Part shown: positions 15,487 to 22,465 of the stretch, one piece after another
Layout of the letters: every line of letters starts with the position of its first letter
Position numbering within the stretch: position 1 is the first letter of the stretch
NCBI GenBank assembly: GCA_002414905.1
Contig: DIAY01000163.1
Location: 1 to 36,283, forward strand
Reading direction: 5' to 3'
Length of the DNA: 36,283 nucleotides
From: Holophagales bacterium UBA5066
GTDB lineage: Bacteria > Acidobacteriota > Thermoanaerobaculia > UBA5066
The notes under the pieces: generated by a model
Databases searched by the model: none
Seen by the model: only the letters and a program-made list of their open reading frames with translations
What the model was told of the DNA's origin: nothing
Program-made: the position numbers and the translations under genes

Positions 15487-17858
15487 CGGCCGCCGGCCCG
15501 GTCGGTGCGGACATCCCCCGCGTCGACGGCCTCGAGAAGGTGACGGGCGCCGCGCAGTACACGGCCGACCTGAAGTTCCCGCGGCTCCTCCACGTCGCCG
15601 TCGTCCGCTCGCCCCACCCGCACGCAAGGGTCCTCGACGTGAAGACCGCGAGGGCGGAGAGGATGCCCGGCGTGCGCGCCGTCGTCTCCGGCCGCGACTT
15701 CCCGCTCCACACCGGGATCTACCTGAAGGACCAGACGGTCTTCGCGACCGACCGCGTCCGCTTCGTCGGTGACCCGGTGGCCGCCGTCGCCGCCGAGACG
15801 CCCGAGGCCGCTGCCGAGGCCGCCGCCCTCGTTGCCGTCGACTACGAGCCGCTCCCGGCGATCTTCGACGTCGAGGAAGGGATCGCCGCAGGGGCGCCGC
15901 TCGTCCACCCCGGCCTCGGGAGCTACGAGGTCGTCCCCTGGATCCGGCCGACGGCCGGCACGAACGTCTGCAACCAGCTGAAGATCCGCAAGGGCGACTA
16001 CGCCTCCGCCCTCGGGGCCTCGTGGAGGGTCTTCGAGAACGTTTTCCGCGTCCCACAGGTGCAGCACGTCCCGATGGAGCCGCACGTCTCCGTCGCGCGC
16101 GTCGACCTCGCCGGGAAGGTCGAGGTCCACACCTCGGCACAGAGCCCGTTCACGGTGCGGCATCTCCTTTCGGCCTGCTTCGGCCTGTCCCATGGCGACG
16201 TGCGCATCCACGTCCCGTATGTCGGCGGCGGCTTCGGCGGGAAGGCGGGAATCAACCTCGAGCCGATCGCCGTCGCTCTCGCCATGCGCTGCCGGGGCCG
16301 CTGGGTCCGCTTCATAGTCGACCGGCACGAGGAGTTCTTCGCGACGGTCGTGCGGCAGGGGCTGACGGCGACCCTCGTCACCGGCGTCGACCGGAACGGG
16401 AAGGTGCAGGCGCAGAAGATGCACTACCTGTGGAACTGCGGTGCCTACGGCGGCTACGGCGTGAACGTCGTCCGCGCCGCGGGCTACACCTGCGGTGGCG
16501 CCTACGAATTCCCGAACGTCGAGGGCGACAGCCTCGGCGTCTACACGAACCGGCCGGTCGGCAGCGCCTACCGCGGCTTCGGCATGCAGGAGATCCACTG
16601 GGCGCTCGAGCAGCAGATGGACAAGGTCGCCCTCGAGATCGGGATGGACCCGGTGGAGTTCCGGCTCCTCAACGCCCTCGGCGCGGGGAAGGCGACCGTC
16701 ACCGGGCAGGTCCTCGACGAGCACGCCGGACGCGTCGACCTCTGCATCCGCCGGGTCGCAGACGAGATCGGCATGGACTCCGGGCGCGAGAAGGTCCCCT
16801 ACCGCGGGAAGGGGATCGCCTGTGCCGTGAAGGCGCCCGCGATGCCGAACGACGCGGCGTCGTCCATCGCGATGAAGTTCGCCGAGGACGCCACGCTCGA
16901 GATCCTCATCTCGGGGATCGACTACGGGCAGGGTCTGATGACGGTCGCGGCGCAGTTCGCCGCGGAGGCGCTCGACCTTCCCATGGAGTCGATCCGCGTG
17001 AAGGGGTGTCCCGACACCGACCTCTCTCCCTACGACTGGCAGACCGTCGCCTCGCGGCAGACCTGGGCGACGGGGAACGCCGTCCTTCGCGGCGCCGAGG
17101 AGATTCGCCGGAAGCTCTGCGACACGGCCGCGGAGGCGCTCGGCGTCCCGTCGTCGGAGCTTTCGCTGCGCGGCGGTGCCGTCGTTCACGAGGCGACGGG
17201 GCGGTCCATTCCGCTGGTGCGCATCGTGATGGGATACCAGTTCCCCGACGGCCACGTCATCGGCGGGCCGATCGCCTCCACCGCCTCGTACCTACCCGAG
17301 GGGCTCCTCTTCCTCGATCCCGAGACGAGCCAGAGCGCCAAGCCGGTGGCGAAGTGGACGTTCGGAGCCCAGGCGGTCGAGATCTCGGTCGACCCGGAAA
17401 CCGGACAAGTGACCGTGGAGAGGATCGCGGCCTGCTACGACGTCGGCCGCGTCGTGAACCTCGGCCTCATCCGGGGGCAGACCTACGGCGGCATCGTCCA
17501 GGGGCTCGGCACCGGGATGATGGAAGAGCTGATCCTGGACCCGAAGACGGGTCGCACAATGAACGCCACCCTCACGGATTACAAGATTCCGTCGGCGGAA
17601 GACATCCCGGCCGAGATCGTCGTCGACTTCGTCGAGACGCCCCAGAAGGACGGACCGATGGGAGCCCGGGGCATCGGCGAGCACACGATGATCCCGACGC
17701 CCGCGGCCATCGCAAATGCCCTCTTCGACGCGTGCGGCGTCCGGATCAGCGAGATGCCGATCACCGCCGAGAAGGTCTGGCGGGCGCTGAAGGAAAAGGA
17801 GGAGAGGGAGCGGAAGGCGGCCGCCGGCACGGCGGTCCCGGCAAGCGTGTCGGCGTGA
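15483..17858 (+). CDS. Molybdenum hydroxylase large (molybdopterin-binding) subunit, substrate unassigned
   Basis: The protein has 791 residues from the GTG at 15483, which overlaps the preceding stop. Aldehyde oxidase/xanthine dehydrogenase domains are present: the hammerhead domain at about 20-130, then the Mo-cofactor domains. Active-site landmarks are the VGGGFGGK loop (247-254), Arg364 in SAYRGFG (matching bovine XDH Arg880) and Glu733 in GARGIGEH (matching the base Glu1261). The residue after GGFGGK, which is Glu802 in bovine xanthine dehydrogenase, is Ala255 here. This argues against ordinary purine chemistry. The enzyme should hydroxylate a heterocycle with water as oxygen donor. Given UraA and the FdrA complex, I infer uracil or thymine, giving barbiturate. 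Its stop overlaps the next start (GTGA). Confidence 0.93.
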   Translation: MTAAGPVGADIPRVDGLEKVTGAAQYTADLKFPRLLHVAVVRSPHPHARVLDVKTARAERMPGVRAVVSGRDFPLHTGIYLKDQTVFATDRVRFVGDPVAAVAAETPEAAAEAAALVAVDYEPLPAIFDVEEGIAAGAPLVHPGLGSYEVVPWIRPTAGTNVCNQLKIRKGDYASALGASWRVFENVFRVPQVQHVPMEPHVSVARVDLAGKVEVHTSAQSPFTVRHLLSACFGLSHGDVRIHVPYVGGGFGGKAGINLEPIAVALAMRCRGRWVRFIVDRHEEFFATVVRQGLTATLVTGVDRNGKVQAQKMHYLWNCGAYGGYGVNVVRAAGYTCGGAYEFPNVEGDSLGVYTNRPVGSAYRGFGMQEIHWALEQQMDKVALEIGMDPVEFRLLNALGAGKATVTGQVLDEHAGRVDLCIRRVADEIGMDSGREKVPYRGKGIACAVKAPAMPNDAASSIAMKFAEDATLEILISGIDYGQGLMTVAAQFAAEALDLPMESIRVKGCPDTDLSPYDWQTVASRQTWATGNAVLRGAEEIRRKLCDTAAEALGVPSSELSLRGGAVVHEATGRSIPLVRIVMGYQFPDGHVIGGPIASTASYLPEGLLFLDPETSQSAKPVAKWTFGAQAVEISVDPETGQVTVERIAACYDVGRVVNLGLIRGQTYGGIVQGLGTGMMEELILDPKTGRTMNATLTDYKIPSAEDIPAEIVVDFVETPQKDGPMGARGIGEHTMIPTPAAIANALFDACGVRISEMPITAEKVWRALKEKEERERKAAAGTAVPASVSA

Positions 17859-18538
17859 GGGGGGTCGATGTCGAATCTCTTCTGGGAAGTGCCGTGAAGC
17901 CGGCACGCGATCGGGAACCGCTCCCGTGCCGCGAGCTCGATCCGCTTCCGGGACCCGTCTCCCGGGCGTCGCTCGTCCTCGACCTCGCCTGCATCTTCGT
18001 CCCCGCGCGGACCCGCGCCCTCCTTTCGGGGCAGGGCGGGGCGCCGGGCTCCGTCGAGGAGACGGTCGTGAAGTGGGCTCACGCCCGCGTCCGGTCGCTC
18101 GTCGGAACGCTCCTCTCCGGTGACGTGCGCGTCGTCGCCTACCGCCCGGACGCCGCGGCACTGACCGGTCTCGGCCCCGGCCTCACCCCGACCGGGGACG
18201 ACCTTCTCGTCGGTCTCGCGGCCATGTCGCAGAGGTTCGTCGGGGGCGGGCTTCTCGAGGCGCGAGCGGCGGTCGCGTTCACCACCTCGCTTGCCGGCCT
18301 CCCCGCGGGGGAGACGACCCCCGCGGCGCAGCACCTGTTGCAGAACGCCTCCAGGGGACACTTCCCGTCCGTCCTGGCCTCGGCGGTCGAGATGCTCGGG
18401 AACCCCCACGCGGACCCGGAATCGCTCCGGACGCTCACGGTCCGGCTCGCGGCCATCGGGGCCCACTCGGGGGCCGATCTCCTCGCGGGGGCGCTCGCTC
18501 TCGTCCATGGGGTCATCGACAGGGAAGAGAAACAATGA
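17855..18538 (+). CDS. allH: DUF2877 protein, AllH (YlbF)-like carbamoyltransferase component
   Basis: The protein has 227 residues from a GTG at 17855 that overlaps the previous TGA. The diagnostic segment GLGPGLTPTGDDLLVGLAAM (about residues 107-126) is the DUF2877 signature. Later segments such as AHSGADLLAGALALVHGV also fit. In E. coli the homologue YlbF/AllH works with FdrA/AllF and YlbE/AllG as the oxamate carbamoyltransferase: oxalurate plus phosphate gives oxamate and carbamoyl phosphate. This copy is somewhat shorter at the N-terminus than family members as I remember them, so the start may be imperfect. The next gene, fdrA, begins within its stop codon (ATGA). Biochemical role of this copy is inferred from the trio. 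Confidence 0.85.
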   Translation: MRGVDVESLLGSAVKPARDREPLPCRELDPLPGPVSRASLVLDLACIFVPARTRALLSGQGGAPGSVEETVVKWAHARVRSLVGTLLSGDVRVVAYRPDAAALTGLGPGLTPTGDDLLVGLAAMSQRFVGGGLLEARAAVAFTTSLAGLPAGETTPAAQHLLQNASRGHFPSVLASAVEMLGNPHADPESLRTLTVRLAAIGAHSGADLLAGALALVHGVIDREEKQ

Positions 18539-20079
18539 GCACCCTCGTCCTCGTCCGCTCCGGCTGCTACCAGGATTCGGCCCGCCTCATGCAGGTGAGC
18601 CGGGAGCTTGCCGCCGTCCCCGGCGTTTCCGAGGCGGTCGCGATGATGGGGACCGAGACGAATCGGCGCCTCCTCGCGGACGCGGGCTTCCCGGAGGCGG
18701 AGCTGGAGCGTGCGACACCGCTCGACATGATCGTCGCGCTCCGGGCGGAATCACCCGGCGCGCTCGAAGCCGTACAGGCCTCGCTCGATCGCCTGCTCGC
18801 GGGCAGGGGCGCCACGGCCACCGCGGACGGCACGGCGGCAGCTTGGCGCCCCGGGACCATCGCCGAGGCGCTCGAGACCCACCCGGGAGCAAACCTCGTG
18901 ACGGTCGCGGTTCCCGGCCCGTACGCCGCGTTCGCCGCCCACCGTGCGCTCGACGCGGGGCGAAGCGTCTTCCTCTTCTCCGACAACGTCTCGCTCGCCG
19001 ACGAGGTCGTCCTCAAGCGCCGGGCCGTCGGGCTCGGTCTCCTCGTGATGGGTCCCGACTGTGGAACGGCGATCCTCTCCGGAGTCGGCCTCGGCTTCGC
19101 GAACCGCGTCGAGCGCGGTCCGGTCGGAATCGTCGGAGCCTCCGGCACCGGCATCCAGGAGCTCTCGTGCCTCCTCGACCGCAGGGGCATCGGCATCTCC
19201 CACGCCATCGGCACCGGCAGCCGCGACCTCTCTGCGGAGGTCGACGGCGCGATGACTCAGGCGGGGCTGACGCTTCTGGCGCACGACCCGAAGACGGCGT
19301 GCGTCCTCCTCGTGGCCAAGCACCCGGACCCGGGTGTGGCACGGCGTCTTCACGGTGTCCTCGCGCGCCTCGGCAAGCCGGTCGCGGTCCGGTACCTCGG
19401 CGAGCCGGCACGGGGCGTCGTCGACGGGGTCCTCTACGCCGGCTCCCTCGACGAAGCGGCGGAGGCCGCGGCGAAGTGGGGAGGGGCCGGGCCCGCACCC
19501 GCGGAAGCTGCGGCGACAGGGCAGGAAGAAGGGGGAGGAACGGGCCAGGGCCCGGGGGAAGTCCGTATCGTCGGCCTCTTCGGAGGGGGTTCTCTCGCCG
19601 CGGAGGCGCGCTGCGTCCTGGCGGCGCACGGGGTCGAGACGGTTGTTCCCGCGGAGAAGCTGTCGGTCCTCTCGCCGCTCCCGCCCGGCAATCTCGTCGT
19701 CGACACCGGCGACGACGCCTACACCGTTGGCCGGCCGCACCCGATGGTCGACCAGACCGTTCGCTGTGAGCTCATCCGCGCGGCCGGGGCCGATCTCACG
19801 GTCCGCGTCCTCCTCCTCGATCTCGTCCTCGGCGACGGCGCCCATCCCGACCCCGCGCCCGAGCTCGTTCGCTGCGTCGTCGGGGCCCGGGCTGCGCGCG
19901 CCGGGCGCCCGTTGGCCGTCGTCGTCTCGGTTTGCGGCTCGGGCCGTGACCCGCAGGGGACACGAAGGCAGGAGGAGGTCCTCCGGCACGCCGGAATTCA
20001 CGTCGAGTCGTCCGCCACCCTCGCGGCCGCAGAAGCTGCCAGGCTCCTCTCTCCCGTCCGCGTGGAGGTGGCCCGGTGA
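18535..20079 (+). CDS. fdrA: FdrA/AllF-like protein, carbamoyltransferase complex subunit
   Basis: This 514-residue protein resembles acyl-CoA synthetases of the NDP-forming, succinyl-CoA-synthetase-alpha type. A CoA-binding-like Rossmann region covers about residues 110-165. GPDCGTAIL is at about 172-180 and the loop GIVGASGTGIQELSCLLDR at about 198-216, followed by a second ligase-like domain after about residue 340. FdrA was named as a multicopy suppressor of FtsH mutations. With YlbE and YlbF it was later assigned to oxamate carbamoyltransferase in allantoin breakdown. A Gly/Ala/Glu-rich linker at about 315-345 separates the two halves and looks like a flexible insert. The start ATG overlaps the previous stop, and the stop overlaps the GTG of the DUF1116 gene. 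Confidence 0.92.
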   Translation: MSTLVLVRSGCYQDSARLMQVSRELAAVPGVSEAVAMMGTETNRRLLADAGFPEAELERATPLDMIVALRAESPGALEAVQASLDRLLAGRGATATADGTAAAWRPGTIAEALETHPGANLVTVAVPGPYAAFAAHRALDAGRSVFLFSDNVSLADEVVLKRRAVGLGLLVMGPDCGTAILSGVGLGFANRVERGPVGIVGASGTGIQELSCLLDRRGIGISHAIGTGSRDLSAEVDGAMTQAGLTLLAHDPKTACVLLVAKHPDPGVARRLHGVLARLGKPVAVRYLGEPARGVVDGVLYAGSLDEAAEAAAKWGGAGPAPAEAAATGQEEGGGTGQGPGEVRIVGLFGGGSLAAEARCVLAAHGVETVVPAEKLSVLSPLPPGNLVVDTGDDAYTVGRPHPMVDQTVRCELIRAAGADLTVRVLLLDLVLGDGAHPDPAPELVRCVVGARAARAGRPLAVVVSVCGSGRDPQGTRRQEEVLRHAGIHVESSATLAAAEAARLLSPVRVEVAR

Positions 20080-21551
20080 GCGGAGGCACGATGTACGAAG
20101 GCGCGTCGACCCTCCTCGACGGCGGGCTCGAGGTCGTCCACGCCGGAATCGACGCCGTCGCTGAAGCCCCCCGCGCCACCGGCGCGAAGGTGACGCTGGT
20201 CGATTTCGAGCCCCCGGCCGGCGGGGATGCGCAGCGGATGGAGCTCCTCGGCGAGCTCCTCTCGGGGCCTGGCGCCCGCGAGATCGACGCGGCGAACGCC
20301 CGCGCCCTCGCGCGCCTCCTCGCGAGCCGGCCGCATCTCGCTGGCATCGGCATCGCGCGCGACGTGATTCCCGGAATGGCCGACGACCTCTTCCTCCACG
20401 CCGGCCCACCCGTGACGTGGGAGCGGATGTGCGGCCCGCTGCGCGGAGCGGTCATCGGCGGCCTCCTCTACGAGGGACGGGCGAAGAGTGTCGAAGAAGC
20501 GACGACTCTCGCTGCCGCCGGCGCCGTCCGGTTCGACCCCTGCCACCACCACGACGCCGTCGGCCCGATGGCGGGGCTCGTGACGCCGTCGATGCCGGTC
20601 TTCATCGTGGAGGACCGAGGTGGAGAGAGAACCGGGGCGCGGACGTTCTGCACCCTGAACGAGGGGCTCGGGAAGGTGCTGCGCTACGGAGCGTTTTCCG
20701 GGGAGGTCCTGCTCCGGCTCGCGTTCATGCGCGACGAGCTGGCCCCGGTCCTCGCCGCGGCGCTCGCGCTCCACGGGCCGATCGACCTCAAGCACCTGAT
20801 GGCCCAGGCCCTCCAGATGGGGGACGAGGGGCACAACCGCAACCGCGCCGGCACGTCGCTCTTCTTCCGCGAGCTGGCTCCGGCGATCGTGAGGGCGACG
20901 GAAGACCGCGAGAAGGCGGCGCGGGTCCTCGAGTTCATCAACGGGAACGACCACTTCTTCCTCAACCTCTCGATGCCGATGGGCAAGTGCATGCTGAAGG
21001 CGGCCGAGGGCGAGCCGTTCTCCTCGCTCGTCACCGTCATGGCGCGCAACGGCACCGACTTCGGCATCCAGCTCGCTTCGATGCCAGGGCGGTGGTTCAC
21101 CGGGCCGGCGCGAATGGTGCGCGGCCTCTACTTCCCGGGTCGCACCGAGGCCGACGCGAACCCCGACATCGGCGACAGCGCGATCACGGAGACGGCCGGA
21201 TTCGGCGGCTTTGCGATGGGTGCTGCCCCCGCGATCGTCCAGTTCGTCGGCGGCAGCGCCGAGGACGCCCTCGCGGCGACCCGTGCCATGCGGCGCATCA
21301 CGCTCGGCGCGAACTCCGGGTTCGCGATCCCCGCCCTCGGCTTCGCCGGGACCCCGACCGGCATCGACCTGAGGCTCGTGGAGGAGAGGAACCTCCTTCC
21401 CCAGATCAACACCGGCATCGCCCACAGGGACCCCGGCGTCGGGCAGGTGGGGGCCGGCCTCGTCAACCCGCCCTGGGAGGCATTCCACGCCGCCCTCGAG
21501 GCGCTCGCCGAACACGTCCGCGCTGCGGGACCGTCATCGCCCCGCGCCTGA
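20076..21551 (+). CDS. allG: DUF1116 protein, AllG (YlbE)-like carbamoyltransferase component
   Basis: The protein has 491 residues from a GTG overlapping the fdrA stop (GTGA). The DUF1116 family is recognisable from conserved segments along its length: GAVIGGLLYEGRAKS, FDPCHHHDAVGPMAGLVTPSMPVF, QMGDEGHNRNRAGTSL and FINGNDHFFLNLSMPMGKC. Also present is VMARNGTDFGIQLASMPGRWFTGPA. The family always travels with FdrA and usually DUF2877, and the E. coli member YlbE (AllG) is part of the oxamate carbamoyltransferase. The many conserved His, Asn and Asp residues suggest that this subunit carries the active site, but that is my inference. It precedes the cyclase-family gene by 17 bp. Confidence 0.92.
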   Translation: MSGGTMYEGASTLLDGGLEVVHAGIDAVAEAPRATGAKVTLVDFEPPAGGDAQRMELLGELLSGPGAREIDAANARALARLLASRPHLAGIGIARDVIPGMADDLFLHAGPPVTWERMCGPLRGAVIGGLLYEGRAKSVEEATTLAAAGAVRFDPCHHHDAVGPMAGLVTPSMPVFIVEDRGGERTGARTFCTLNEGLGKVLRYGAFSGEVLLRLAFMRDELAPVLAAALALHGPIDLKHLMAQALQMGDEGHNRNRAGTSLFFRELAPAIVRATEDREKAARVLEFINGNDHFFLNLSMPMGKCMLKAAEGEPFSSLVTVMARNGTDFGIQLASMPGRWFTGPARMVRGLYFPGRTEADANPDIGDSAITETAGFGGFAMGAAPAIVQFVGGSAEDALAATRAMRRITLGANSGFAIPALGFAGTPTGIDLRLVEERNLLPQINTGIAHRDPGVGQVGAGLVNPPWEAFHAALEALAEHVRAAGPSSPRA

Positions 21552-21568
21552 GAACGAAGGAGTCGTCC

Positions 21569-22447
21569 ATGCGTCCCATCGAGCTCTCGATCCCCCTCGG
21601 AATCGGAACCCCGGCCTGGCCCACCTACGAGCCGCTCCAGATGAAGTACTTCAAGCGTCTCGCGCCGAACGGAGCGAACGGCCAGATCCTGACGCACAGC
21701 AACCATCTCGGGACGCACATGGACGGCGAGATCCACTTCTACTCGCCCGGGAAGGACATGGCGGCCCTCCAGCTCGACTTCCTGATGCACGAGGGGGCGA
21801 TCGTCGACCTCTCCGACGCCGTGGGCGACTACGACGTCTACACGTCGAAGATGGTCGAGGACCGGGTCGAGGTGAAGGAAGGCGACATCCTCATCATCCA
21901 CACCGGCTACCACCACTACGGCTGGGATCAGCCGGAGGCCGACGAGATCCGCTACATGGTCAAGCATCCCGGGCCCGACCGCGAGTTTGCCGAGTGGTGC
22001 AAGAAGAAGAAGCTGCGCTGGCTCGGCGTCGACTGCGGGAGCGCAGACCACCCGATGAACACGATCATCCGGACCTGGATGCCGCGGCAGGCAAAGGAAG
22101 CCGACGCCCACTTCCGCGCGAAGTACGGCAAGCCGCTCGACGAGTACTACGATGACGGCAAGTACCAGCTCATGCACCTCGAGCTCTTCAACCACGGGAT
22201 CATCCACGCCGAGTGCCTCGGAGGGGACATCGACCTCCTCCTCAATCAGCGCGCCGTCATCGGTGCCTTCCCGTGGCGGCTCGTCGACGGCGAGTCGTGC
22301 ATCTGCCGGATCGTGGCGTTCGTCGACGACGACCGGCACGCCGCGCTGATGGAGAAGAAGGCGAAGGCCGTGATGACGAAGTGGAACGACGTGTCGGGGG
22401 CTCCGAACGCCTGGCTTCACGAAGAGGCCCGGAAGAAAGGGGTCTGA
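21569..22447 (+). CDS. Cyclase-family metal-dependent amide hydrolase (kynurenine formamidase/isatin hydrolase fold)
   Basis: The protein has 292 residues from the ATG at 21569 with GAAGGAG upstream. The family metal motif HxGTHxDxxxH is complete (His46, His50, Asp52, His56). Members of this fold use Mn or Zn to hydrolyse amides, including ring amides such as isatin; others cleave N-formylkynurenine. It closes the operon that makes the Mo hydroxylase and FdrA complex. I infer that it opens the oxidised ring, for instance barbiturate to ureidomalonate, in place of the classical barbiturase. Insertions around residues 118-195 (the HHYGWDQPEADE and KPLDEYYDDGKYQ segments) make it longer than the roughly 210-residue formamidases. 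No signal peptide is seen, so it is cytoplasmic. Confidence 0.9.
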   Translation: MRPIELSIPLGIGTPAWPTYEPLQMKYFKRLAPNGANGQILTHSNHLGTHMDGEIHFYSPGKDMAALQLDFLMHEGAIVDLSDAVGDYDVYTSKMVEDRVEVKEGDILIIHTGYHHYGWDQPEADEIRYMVKHPGPDREFAEWCKKKKLRWLGVDCGSADHPMNTIIRTWMPRQAKEADAHFRAKYGKPLDEYYDDGKYQLMHLELFNHGIIHAECLGGDIDLLLNQRAVIGAFPWRLVDGESCICRIVAFVDDDRHAALMEKKAKAVMTKWNDVSGAPNAWLHEEARKKGV

Positions 22448-22465
22448 GGGCAGAATCGCGACGGT

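Noticed and set aside
14094..17858. Calling the three hydroxylase genes xanthine dehydrogenase (xdhABC)
   Set aside because: The purine-site glutamate is replaced by alanine and the permease is of uracil type, so the specific name was withheld.
14094..22447. Reading the FdrA operon as an allantoin pathway
   Set aside because: No allantoinase, allantoate amidohydrolase, ureidoglycine or ureidoglycolate enzymes are in the window, while a Mo hydroxylase and a cyclase-family hydrolase are.
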